From contig NZ_CP075188.1 in the NCBI RefSeq assembly GCF_020510525.1, positions 868,001 to 932,000 on the forward strand: a DNA stretch of 64,000 bases, read 5' to 3'. A program made the position numbers and the translations under genes. The notes below the pieces were generated by a model. It saw only the letters and a list, made by a program, of their open reading frames with translations. It was not told the DNA's origin and made no database searches. Shown piece by piece: positions 45,349 through 52,912 of this stretch; the stretch's first letter is position 1, and every line of letters begins with the position of its first letter. The DNA is from Quatrionicoccus australiensis. GTDB lineage: Bacteria; Pseudomonadota; Gammaproteobacteria; Burkholderiales; Rhodocyclaceae.

Positions 45349-46350
45349 TCAGACCATCTGTTCCCCGCCGGCGCCACCGAGGACGATCTGTCCTTCGTCG
45401 GCGAGGCGGCGAACCACCTTGAGAATTTCCTTCTGTTCGGCTTCGACCTCGGAGAGGCGAACCGGGCCTTTCGACTCCAGGTCTTCGCGCATCATCTCGG
45501 CGGCGCGTTGCGACATGTTCTTGAAAATCTTCTCGCGCAGATCCGGCGAGGCGCCCTTCAGGGCGAGGATCAGCGAGTCGGACTGGACTTCGCGCAGGAT
45601 GAGCTGGATCGAGCGGTCGTCGATGTCCATCAGGTTCTCGAAAACGAACATTTCGTCGAGAATCTTCTGGGCCAGATCGGGGTCGTACTCGCGGATCGCA
45701 TCGACCACCGACGTTTCATTGGCGGTGCCGATGAAGTTGAGGATTTCGGCAACCGTGCGTACGCCGCCCATGGCCGTGCGCTTGACGCTGGCCGAGCCGG
45801 ACAGGATGCGCATCATCGCTTCGTTCAGTTCGCGCAGGGCGGCCGGCTGGATGCCTTCCAGCGTGGCGATCCGCAGCACCACGTCGTTGCGCAGGCGCTC
45901 GGTGAAATGGTTGAGGATTTCACTGGCGTGGTCGTGCTCGAGGTGGACCAGGATGGTGGCGATGATCTGCGGGTGTTCGTTCTTGATCAGGTCGGCGACG
46001 GTCGGTGCGTCCATCCACTTCAGACCTTCGATGCCCGAGGTTTCACCACCCTGCAGGATGCGCGAAATCAGGTTGGAAGCCTTGTCGTCGCCCAGTGCCT
46101 TGGTCAGTACCGAGCGGATGTAATTGTCGGTATCGACGTGAACGGCGGCGCTTTCTTCGGCGACCTTGTGGAACTCGTCGAGCACGGCCTCGACCTTGGC
46201 GCGCGGCACCGACTTGAGCGCAGCCATGGCGTGACCGAGCTTTTGCACTTCGCGCGGGCCGAGGTGCTTGAGTACCTCCGCGGCGTGGTCTTCACCCAGT
46301 GCGATGAGCAGAGTGGCGCTGTTTTCCAGGCCTTCTTCAGGGCTAGCCAT
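45349..46350 (-). CDS. fliG: Flagellar switch/rotor protein FliG
   Basis: A 333-residue rotor protein. Armadillo-like middle segments (HPQIIATILVHLEHDHASEILNHF) are followed by the C-terminal torque helix with charged residues (DDRSIQLILREVQSDSLILALKGASPDLREKIFKNMSQRAAEMMREDLE). I use the ATG at 46350, overlapping the fliF stop by eight bases; an in-frame ATG two codons upstream is possible. It engages MotC. Confidence 0.97.
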   Translation of the reverse strand: MASPEEGLENSATLLIALGEDHAAEVLKHLGPREVQKLGHAMAALKSVPRAKVEAVLDEFHKVAEESAAVHVDTDNYIRSVLTKALGDDKASNLISRILQGGETSGIEGLKWMDAPTVADLIKNEHPQIIATILVHLEHDHASEILNHFTERLRNDVVLRIATLEGIQPAALRELNEAMMRILSGSASVKRTAMGGVRTVAEILNFIGTANETSVVDAIREYDPDLAQKILDEMFVFENLMDIDDRSIQLILREVQSDSLILALKGASPDLREKIFKNMSQRAAEMMREDLESKGPVRLSEVEAEQKEILKVVRRLADEGQIVLGGAGGEQMV

Positions 46351-48079
46351 TGGCACCCATCCAGTCTTTCATGATGTTGGCGACAGCCTTCGGGTCGGCC
46401 TGGGCAAAGTCTCTTGCCTTCTGGACCTTGGCGGCATAGTGGTCGATCTTGACGTGATCTTCGCCCTCTTCGCCTTCGATCGCGATGTGGCCGACTGCAC
46501 CGGCCACGCCTTCGGCCGAGGTGCCTTCTTCCGAGCCCGGGGGCGGCGGGAACATGACCTTCATCGAGGGCTGAATAACCTTGAAATAAAGGAAGGCGAT
46601 GATGCCAGCCAGCAACAGGTATTTGACGATGTCCTTGATGTAGGAAATATTCTCCGGATCCTTCCAGATCGGCAGTTCCGTTTCAGTCTTTTCGCTGGAA
46701 GTGAATGGCGAATTGGCAATCGACAGCGTGTCGCCCCGCTCCTTGGAGAAGCCCATCGCTTCGCGGACCAGGTCATTGATCTGCTTCATTTCGGCTTCCG
46801 GCAATGCCTTGGTGATGGGTTTGCCATCCTTGCCAAGATCCTTGCGGTGATTGACGACAACGGCAGCCGACAGGCGGCGGATATTGCCGATGGCCTGTTT
46901 GGTGTAACGCACGGTCTTGTCGACTTCGTAATTGATCGTCGCGTTCTTGCTGGTGTTGATCGGTTGTCCGGCGGCATTGAGCGGCGCGGTGACGCCGGCG
47001 GCTTCGACCTTGCCCTGGATTTCGCCCGGTTTTGCCGGTTGACCGGTGGGGGCGCCAGCCGCGGGCTGGGTCACCGGCGCGGTAGCCGGTACGGGGGGCT
47101 GGTTGCTGAGGGCACCGGGAACGCCGCCCGAAGCCTGATTGACGCTCGCGGTTTCGTTGTTCTGCTGGCTGCGGATGCTGGTGTTTTCCGGCGTGTTGTT
47201 CGGACGGTAGCTTTCGGCCGTTTGTTCGGTTTGCGAGAAATCGACATCCGCGGCGACTTGCACCTTGTAGTTCTCGCTGCCCAGCACCGGCTTCAGGATT
47301 TCATCGATGCGCTTGATGATGCTGTCCTCGACTTCGCGGACGTACTTGATCTGGGCCGGGTCGAGGCCGGCTTCGGTCAACTTGCTTTTGAGCTGCGAAA
47401 GCAGGCTGCCGTCCTGGTCGATGACGGTGACGTTCGAGTTGGGCAGTTGCGGTACGCTGGAGGAAATCAGGTGGGTGATACCGGCGATCTGGCCATTGTC
47501 GAGTGTGCGGCCGGGATAAAGATTCAGCAGTACCGAAGCCGTTGGCTTTTGTTCTTCACGGACGAAAACCGACGGTTTGGGAATGGCCAGGTGTACCCGC
47601 GCCGCCTGTACCGCGCTGATCGACTGGATGGTGCGCGCCAGTTCGCCTTCCAGGCCACGCTGATAATTGACCTGCTCGGCAAACTGGCTGGTGCCGAATT
47701 TCTGGTTCTCCATCAACTCGAAGCCGACCATGCCGCCGCGCGGCAGGCCCTGAGTGGCCAGTTTCAGGCGGACTTCATGGACGCGGTCACCGGATACCAG
47801 CAGGGAGCCGCTTTCGTTGAACTTGTGCGGAATATTCTGCTGTTCGAGGATGGCAACGATCGCACCGCCATCCTTTTCGTTCAGATTGGAGAACAGTACT
47901 TTCCAGTCTGGCTGGCGGCTCCACAGGATGCTGCCGACAATCACCGCAACAATGGCCGCGATGGCGACCATGAAAATGATCTTCTGTTGGTTGCCGAGCC
48001 GGTTGAACGCCTCGCGCAGGCGTTCCGCCGGGTTGCCTTCCGGTGCGGTTCCTGCCGTCGTTTCAGTCGTTGCTGCCAT
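46343..48079 (-). CDS. fliF: MS-ring protein FliF
   Basis: A 578-residue protein with two membrane helices (KIIFMVAIAAIVAVIVGSILW near 30-55 and YLLLAGIIAFLYFKVIQP near 460). The periplasmic ring-building motifs include QLNYQRGLEGELARTI-type text and RVHLAIPKPSVFVREEQKPTASVLL. A Pro/Ala-rich insert lies at about 300-350. The C-terminus binds FliG. I use the ATG at 48079 rather than the TTG one codon upstream. It starts the fliF-fliR operon. Confidence 0.96.
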   Translation of the reverse strand: MAATTETTAGTAPEGNPAERLREAFNRLGNQQKIIFMVAIAAIVAVIVGSILWSRQPDWKVLFSNLNEKDGGAIVAILEQQNIPHKFNESGSLLVSGDRVHEVRLKLATQGLPRGGMVGFELMENQKFGTSQFAEQVNYQRGLEGELARTIQSISAVQAARVHLAIPKPSVFVREEQKPTASVLLNLYPGRTLDNGQIAGITHLISSSVPQLPNSNVTVIDQDGSLLSQLKSKLTEAGLDPAQIKYVREVEDSIIKRIDEILKPVLGSENYKVQVAADVDFSQTEQTAESYRPNNTPENTSIRSQQNNETASVNQASGGVPGALSNQPPVPATAPVTQPAAGAPTGQPAKPGEIQGKVEAAGVTAPLNAAGQPINTSKNATINYEVDKTVRYTKQAIGNIRRLSAAVVVNHRKDLGKDGKPITKALPEAEMKQINDLVREAMGFSKERGDTLSIANSPFTSSEKTETELPIWKDPENISYIKDIVKYLLLAGIIAFLYFKVIQPSMKVMFPPPPGSEEGTSAEGVAGAVGHIAIEGEEGEDHVKIDHYAAKVQKARDFAQADPKAVANIMKDWMGANG

Positions 48080-48115
48080 CAATGCCCGGGTAAAATTCTT
48101 GGAAACAGAAGAAGA

Positions 48116-48131
48116 ATCAATTGGGAAGCCA
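48116..48131 (-). promoter_or_regulatory. weak sigma-54-like element before fliF
   Basis: On the minus strand TGGCTT, five bases, TTGAT fits the -24 box well, but the invariant GC of the -12 box reads GA. It lies 37 bases before the fliF ATG in the 109-base gap shared with divergent fleS. I see no better promoter in the gap on this strand. Confidence 0.3.
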
Positions 48132-48188
48132 AATTATCCTAGAAATATTCTACTATTACCCGCGCAGAATTCCCCCAAAACTTTTTTG

Positions 48189-49385
48189 ATGCCCATTTCT
48201 CAAACCCCCTCAATTCCTCTCGATTCCGACACCAAAGCCGCTGAGTTGCAACGGGCTTTCGCCATGTTCAATCAGGTTTCGGCCGAATTGACCCAGGCTT
48301 ACGAAGCTTTGCAGGGGCGGGTTGCATCGTTGACCGAGGAACTGGCAATCGCCAACGGCGAGTTGCGCCGCCAGTACCAGGAAAAGGAAGCGCTTTCCGA
48401 ACGTTTGTCCTCGCTGCTCGATGCCTTGCCGGCCGGGGTTGTCCTGCTCGATCAGCTGGCCGTGGTCACTGCCTTCAACCCGGCTGCCATGGCGATGTTC
48501 GGGAGTGACATGGTCGGGCGGCACTGGGGGGATGTTGTTCGCCAGCATCTTGAGCCAACACTGACGGTGGGTGAGTGGCTGCTCGGTGAGGGGCGGGTAT
48601 CCATTGCGGAAAGCGTACTGGCTTCGGCCGGCGGCAAGATCCTGCTGATTCATGATGTGACCGCGGCACACAGGATGAAGGCGGAGCTTGAGCGTAACCA
48701 TCGTCTGGCCGCGATGGGAGAAATGGCTGCGTCGCTGGCGCATCAATTGCGCACGCCGCTGGCTGCTGCCTTGCTGTACACCTCGAACCTCGGGCAGGCT
48801 GGCGTGCCGGATGAGGCGCGGGCGCGCTTTTCCGAAAAGGCGAGCGGGCAGTTGCGACGGTTGGAGCGACTGATCCAGGATGTTTTGCTCTTTGCCCGCG
48901 GCGAAAGTATTGGTCGCGATATCATCCCGGCCAGCGACTTGTTGCTTGAGGCGGCGCAAACCGTTGAACCGCTGATGCGCGAGCATGGCCTGGAATTCGC
49001 TACGGTCGACGCCTGCGCAGGAGCAAAAATCGTCGGCAGCCGCAAAGCCCTGTTTGGTGGCCTGGTCAATCTCCTGGAAAACGCCATGCAGGCGACTCCG
49101 GCGGGCGGCAAAATTTGCCTGTCCGGCAAGCGCAGCGGCGATTTGCTGGCGATTGGCGTGCGTGACAGCGGTCCGGGTATTGCACGCGAAACGCAGGCCC
49201 GCATTTTTGAACCTTTTTTTACGACCAAGGGCCAGGGAACCGGGCTGGGTCTGGCAATCGCCCTTGGTGTAGCGCGTGCCCACGGTGGCACCATCGAGCT
49301 TTTTTCCGAGCCGGGTGATGGTGCCGAGTTTGTCATCAGTCTGCCGCTTGGGTCGGCAGAGAGCGGAATTGAGGAAAATGGCTGA
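48189..49385 (+). CDS. fleS: FleS/FlrB-like cytoplasmic sensor histidine kinase
   Basis: A 398-residue kinase with no membrane helix. An N-terminal coiled coil (about 25-80) leads to a small PAS-like domain (LLDALPAGVVLLDQLAVVTAFNPAA). The phospho-acceptor His lies in MAASLAHQLRTPLAAALLY, with the N box LVNLLENAMQATP and G boxes VRDSGPGIA and GQGTGLGLAIA. It pairs with the next gene, overlapping it by eight bases. In Pseudomonas and Vibrio the homologous pair senses basal-body assembly and activates sigma-54 flagellar genes. The start is the ATG at 48189; the frame is open further upstream only as an antisense of fliF. Confidence 0.9.
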   Translation: MPISQTPSIPLDSDTKAAELQRAFAMFNQVSAELTQAYEALQGRVASLTEELAIANGELRRQYQEKEALSERLSSLLDALPAGVVLLDQLAVVTAFNPAAMAMFGSDMVGRHWGDVVRQHLEPTLTVGEWLLGEGRVSIAESVLASAGGKILLIHDVTAAHRMKAELERNHRLAAMGEMAASLAHQLRTPLAAALLYTSNLGQAGVPDEARARFSEKASGQLRRLERLIQDVLLFARGESIGRDIIPASDLLLEAAQTVEPLMREHGLEFATVDACAGAKIVGSRKALFGGLVNLLENAMQATPAGGKICLSGKRSGDLLAIGVRDSGPGIARETQARIFEPFFTTKGQGTGLGLAIALGVARAHGGTIELFSEPGDGAEFVISLPLGSAESGIEENG

Positions 49386-50748
49386 GCATAGTTTGCCGAT
49401 CCTGGTGGTCGAGGATGATCCGAGTTTGCGCGAGGCGATCGGCGATACGCTGGAACTGGCCGGGCGTCCCTATGTCGCGGTCGACGGTGGCGAAGCGGCG
49501 CTCAAGGTGCTGGCTGAGCAGGCTTTCTCGATTGTCGTCAGCGACGTGCGGATGATGCCGATGGATGGCATCACCTTGCTCAAGGAAATTCGTGCTCGCT
49601 TGCCGCATTTGCCGGTGGTGTTGATGACGGCCTATGCCGAAGTCGAAAAGGCGGTTGATGCGATGCGTTCCGGAGCCTGTGATTTTTTGCTCAAGCCTTT
49701 CGAGCCTCAGGCCTTGCTGGCCCATATCAATAAATATGAATTGCCCGATACTGGCGAGTCGCCGGGAGTCGTCGCCAGCGATGCAGCCAGTCGGGAAATG
49801 TTTGCCATGGCCCAGCGCGTCGCACAAACCGATGCAACCGTGCTGTTGACCGGTGAGTCCGGTGTTGGCAAGGAAGTGGTTGCCCGTTTCATTCACCGCA
49901 ATTCGGCACGCAAGAGCGGGCCGTTCGTTGCCATCAATTGCGCCGCCATTCCCGATACCCTGCTTGAGGCGACGCTGTTCGGTTATGAGAAGGGTGCCTT
50001 TACCGGCGCGCAGCAGGCGCAGGCCGGAAAATTCGAACAGGCGCAGGATGGAACCCTGCTGCTCGACGAAGTGACCGAGATGCCGATGAGCCTGCAGGCC
50101 AAGTTGTTGCGCGTGTTGCAGGAGCGTGAGGTCGAGCGGGTTGGCGGCAAGAAGCCGGTGCCTCTGAACATCCGGATCATTGCGACCTCGAATCGCGATA
50201 TGGCGGAAGCGGTCGCCAAAGGCACTTTCCGTGAAGATCTTTTTTATCGCCTGAATGTCTTTCCTGTCGCAATCCCGGCCCTGCGTCAGCGGCGCGAGGA
50301 TATTGTCGCGATTGCCCGGCATTTTGTCGTCGAGCATGGCGGTCGACTGGGGCGGACCGGGGTTTCCTTGTCTGCACCGGCGGAGCTCGCGCTGCAAAGC
50401 CATAACTGGCCAGGGAATGTTCGCGAACTGGAGAATGTTATTCAGCGCGCCCTGATTCTTTCCAGCGGCCCGCTGATTGGCCCCGAGCACCTCAATCTGG
50501 TACCCAGGGTTTTCTCCGAAGTTCCGGTTGCGCCTGCGGTTGTCGTTTCGACGCGGGATGTTTCCGGGCTCCCGGAATTGGAAAAAAGGGCAGATAATAT
50601 GAAGGACTTGGAGCGCGACCATATCCTGCGCACACTGGCCGAGGTCGGTGGTTCCAGGCGGCAGGCAATCGAGCGCCTGGGGATTTCCGAGCGGACTTTG
50701 CGCTACAAGTTGCAGCAGTATCGGGATGAAGGCTATTTTCAGGGGTGA
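49378..50748 (+). CDS. fleR: FleR/FlrC-like sigma-54 activator
   Basis: A 456-residue, NtrC-type regulator. Receiver domain with D56 in VSDVRMMPMDG, AAA+ domain with Walker A GESGVGKEVVAR, the sigma-54 contact motif GAFTGA, and a C-terminal Fis-type helix-turn-helix (RRQAIERLGISERTLRYKLQQY). Phosphorylated by FleS, it probably activates the flgB, fliE and perhaps fliF promoters. The ATG at 49378 overlaps fleS. The master regulator FleQ/FlrA is not in this window. Confidence 0.93.
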   Translation: MAEHSLPILVVEDDPSLREAIGDTLELAGRPYVAVDGGEAALKVLAEQAFSIVVSDVRMMPMDGITLLKEIRARLPHLPVVLMTAYAEVEKAVDAMRSGACDFLLKPFEPQALLAHINKYELPDTGESPGVVASDAASREMFAMAQRVAQTDATVLLTGESGVGKEVVARFIHRNSARKSGPFVAINCAAIPDTLLEATLFGYEKGAFTGAQQAQAGKFEQAQDGTLLLDEVTEMPMSLQAKLLRVLQEREVERVGGKKPVPLNIRIIATSNRDMAEAVAKGTFREDLFYRLNVFPVAIPALRQRREDIVAIARHFVVEHGGRLGRTGVSLSAPAELALQSHNWPGNVRELENVIQRALILSSGPLIGPEHLNLVPRVFSEVPVAPAVVVSTRDVSGLPELEKRADNMKDLERDHILRTLAEVGGSRRQAIERLGISERTLRYKLQQYRDEGYFQG

Positions 50749-50751
50749 TTC

Positions 50752-50767
50752 AGGCCCGGGAATTGCT
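50752..50767 (+). promoter_or_regulatory. candidate sigma-54 promoter of fliE
   Basis: AGGCCC, five bases, TTGCT gives the GG-N10-GC spacing with a perfect -12 box and a partial (four of six) -24 box. It lies in the 49 bases between fleR and fliE, 30 bases before the ATG. Spacing to the start codon is the same as for the flgB promoter. Confidence 0.5.
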
Positions 50768-50797
50768 TGTAATGGCCCGTTGCTAGAGGAGTGAAGA

Positions 50798-51118
50798 ATG
50801 GATACCCAAGGGATTGAACAAATGTTGAGTGTGTTGCGGTCTACCGCGGCACAAGCTACCGGCAAAACGGCAGAAACTGCCGCCGCGCCCGGCGCGCCCG
50901 ACTTTGCCCAGGTTTTGAAAAGCTCCATCGACAAGGTGAATCAGACTCAACAACAGGCTGATCAGATGGGCGAGAAGCTTGCCTCCGGCGATACCAGCCA
51001 GAATCTGCACGAAGTCATGATTGCGCTGCAGACGGCAAGTGTTTCATTTCAGGAAATGGTGCAGGTTCGCAACAAGCTGGTCTCTGCCTATCAGGACGTG
51101 ATGAACATGTCGGTCTGA
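50798..51118 (+). CDS. fliE: MS ring-rod adaptor FliE
   Basis: A 106-residue protein. The C-terminal segment DTSQNLHEVMIALQTASVSFQEMVQVRNKLVSAYQDVMNMSV is diagnostic for FliE, which joins the MS ring to the rod. A strong ribosome site AGAGGAG lies nine bases before the ATG. An inverted repeat inside the gene (50868-50882) resembles the palindrome upstream of flgB. A terminator follows. Confidence 0.96.
   Translation: MDTQGIEQMLSVLRSTAAQATGKTAETAAAPGAPDFAQVLKSSIDKVNQTQQQADQMGEKLASGDTSQNLHEVMIALQTASVSFQEMVQVRNKLVSAYQDVMNMSV
50868..50882. repeat. inverted repeat inside fliE resembling the flgB palindrome
   Basis: CGGCAG (50868-50873), AAA, CTGCCG (50877-50882) form a perfect 6-base inverted repeat with a 3-base centre. 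It differs from the one upstream of flgB only at the innermost arm bases and the centre. It lies about 100 bases downstream of the fliE promoter candidate. Some FlrC-type activators bind downstream of the start point, so a regulatory role is possible but untested. Confidence 0.3.
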
Positions 51119-51177
51119 TGAGGTTGTCGTGCCTGTGCGTCAGGCGCGTGCAAGCGAACAGTACGTCTGGTACTTGT

Positions 51178-51208
51178 CGGGGTCGGGAAACCGGCCCCGT
51201 TTGTTTTT
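51178..51208 (+). terminator. rho-independent terminator after fliE
   Basis: CGGGGTCGG (51178-51186), loop GAAA, and CCGGCCCCG (51191-51199) form a 9-base stem with one T-G pair, followed by TTTGTTTTT. It separates fliE from the convergent minus-strand genes. Confidence 0.9.
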
Positions 51209-51212
51209 GCGG

Positions 51213-51743
51213 CTACTTGAGCATTTGGTCCCTGCGGCAATACATTTTTCCGTTTTTGCCCTGAAAGGCAATAACGGAGCCGCTCAGAGAGGTGTAGGTC
51301 GAGTATTTGTCGTCAGGGTTGTCTTTTTTGAATCGGGCACCGGCCGGGGCTGCCTTGTTGACGGCGTCTGCCAGTTGCTCCGGTGGCAATGAAGTCAATA
51401 CGCCAATGAAGCGATGTGCGCTGCTCTCGTCGCTGACAAATACCTCGGTCACCGCCGCTCCGTACATTTCCGCTGATGCCTTGAACCAGTAAGCACCTTG
51501 CTCCTGTTTATAGGCCGGTTTGATCGCCGTCATGTAGTTGCGAAAAAAGCCGGGCTCGACATCGTCCAGACACAGGACGGCGGTACCCACTGTGGTCGAA
51601 AACGTGCTGCCCTGTGCCATTGAAAACTGGGCGGCGAGTGGCAGGGGTAAACAAAGGAGCAGCCTGAAGAGGGCAAATATCCCGGGGTTTTGTCGCGCAT
51701 TCCTGCCGTGCCGTACTGTTGGGGGTGAGGGCTGCGTCGGCAT
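51213..51743 (-). CDS. Exported protein of unknown function
   Basis: A 176-residue protein with a long basic leader and a hydrophobic segment (FALFRLLLCLPLPLAAQFSMA), probably a signal peptide cleaved near AMAQ-like FSMA/QG. The mature part has two cysteines (TAVLCLDDV and KMYCRRDQ) that could form a disulfide. It contains SAHRFIGVLTSLPPEQLADAVNKAAPAG. I do not recognise the family. It begins nine bases after ycgR, so it may be co-transcribed and act in the envelope. It is the end of the minus-strand fliC-side gene group. Confidence 0.75.
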   Translation of the reverse strand: MPTQPSPPTVRHGRNARQNPGIFALFRLLLCLPLPLAAQFSMAQGSTFSTTVGTAVLCLDDVEPGFFRNYMTAIKPAYKQEQGAYWFKASAEMYGAAVTEVFVSDESSAHRFIGVLTSLPPEQLADAVNKAAPAGARFKKDNPDDKYSTYTSLSGSVIAFQGKNGKMYCRRDQMLK

Positions 51744-51752
51744 TGGTGGTCT

Positions 51753-52550
51753 TTAATCACTCAGACCGGTGTCGCGGGCTTTGCGTTCGCGTTCGATACG
51801 GGTGATGTAGCGTTCGATAAATGCCAGTTTGGTTCCGCTCAGGTTAACAAATTCGCAACCGACGCGCAGGCTGTGCTCGCCATTGCGGCTTGATATTTCG
51901 ATGGTCTTGCGTACCCGAAGATTGACCTGAATAACGCCTTCGCCGGGGATTTCCAGGCGACAGTCCTGAAACAGGGAGTCACGAGGAAAGTTTGCTGCCT
52001 GTTCAACCGCAGCAATCAGGCTGACACCACCGCCGCTGATGTCTGACAAGGTAAGTTCAAAAGTCTGGGTCGAGCCATCGGATTTTGTGGTTGCCAGCTT
52101 GCACTGAATGGGATGTGAGAGCGGGGGCTCAAGGCGGAAGAACTCCCGCCGCTGCAACCGCAGCAAGAGTCCCGGCATGTTCGAGCTGAGCGTATTCTGC
52201 CCCTGGTAGGTCAGTTTCTTCAGGTTGCTCAGACGGACTTGCATCTTGACGCGGTCAAGGGTGGCCACCAAGGTTATCCGGCTTGCGGCAAGGGCGGCCA
52301 GATTGCTTTCTTCCGTGTGTGACGGGTCGAGCAAAATCAGGTTTTCTGACAGGTCGACCGCTACAATTGAACTGAGGAAAAAATGGCGGCCATCATCAAG
52401 GTATACGGTGACGATGCTGCGTTGCTTGGCCAGCAGTTGCAGGTAGAAGGCGATTTCGCGTGGATTGGTCAGCAGGAACTGGCTGAACTCTTCCGGCTGG
52501 TCGATTTCAAAAACCGGGTTGGCGAGTTGTACTTCGTTGGCGCTTGGCAT
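51753..52550 (-). CDS. ycgR: YcgR-like c-di-GMP flagellar brake (PilZ domain)
   Basis: A 265-residue protein with an N-terminal YcgR domain (FLLTNPREIAFYLQLLAKQRSIVTVYLD) and a C-terminal PilZ domain. The c-di-GMP binding residues are visible as QRREFFRLEPP and, about 50 residues later, DISGGGVSL. With c-di-GMP bound, YcgR slows the motor through FliG/MotA contacts. It lies 68 bases after the FlhB-like gene. Confidence 0.93.
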   Translation of the reverse strand: MPSANEVQLANPVFEIDQPEEFSQFLLTNPREIAFYLQLLAKQRSIVTVYLDDGRHFFLSSIVAVDLSENLILLDPSHTEESNLAALAASRITLVATLDRVKMQVRLSNLKKLTYQGQNTLSSNMPGLLLRLQRREFFRLEPPLSHPIQCKLATTKSDGSTQTFELTLSDISGGGVSLIAAVEQAANFPRDSLFQDCRLEIPGEGVIQVNLRVRKTIEISSRNGEHSLRVGCEFVNLSGTKLAFIERYITRIERERKARDTGLSD

Positions 52551-52618
52551 GCCGATAGGGGAAAGTTTTGATTCTGTCCATGGTAATCCATGCGGGCGAT
52601 ACTTGCTGAATGCCGCGA

Positions 52619-52912
52619 TCAGATTGGTGGCAAAGTGCTCTTGTCGCCATGCTCGATACGATAGAGCCAGGCCAGCAGTTCGGCTACTGCCATGTAAAGT
52701 TGTGGTGGAATACTTTGGTCGATGTCCACCTGGGTCAGGAGTGCGACCAGTTCGGGGGATTCATGCACGTAAATGCCGTGCTCACGTGCGCGCGAGATGA
52801 TTTCTTCCGCAATCAGCCCCTTGCCGCGGGCGACAACCCGTGGCGCGGCATCGGTCTGCCGGTAGGCGAGGGCAATAGCCTCGCGCACGCTATCACTCGG
52901 TGAGCGTGCCAT
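52619..52912 (-). CDS. Free-standing FlhB C-terminal-domain protein (FhlB/FlhX-like)
   Basis: A 97-residue protein that aligns with the cleaved FlhB C-terminal domain (compare ALAYRQTDAAPRVVARGKGLIA here with ALSYQAGMAAPKVVAKGMGAIA in FlhB). It lacks the membrane part and the NPTH autocleavage site, starting about where the cleaved fragment would. It overlaps fliK2 by 20 bases. Homologues of this type can replace or modulate FlhB-C in export switching. Its pairing with a second FliK suggests a joint role. Confidence 0.88.
   Translation of the reverse strand: MARSPSDSVREAIALAYRQTDAAPRVVARGKGLIAEEIISRAREHGIYVHESPELVALLTQVDIDQSIPPQLYMAVAELLAWLYRIEHGDKSTLPPI

Noticed and set aside
44863..48142. 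Long plus-strand open frames opposite fliH, fliG and fliF
   Set aside because: The true genes are on the minus strand with full family matches. These frames have no ribosome sites or domain motifs.
47754..48188. N-terminal extension of FleS back to 47754
   Set aside because: The extra part is antisense to fliF and unlike any kinase N-terminus. The ATG at 48189 gives a normal start.
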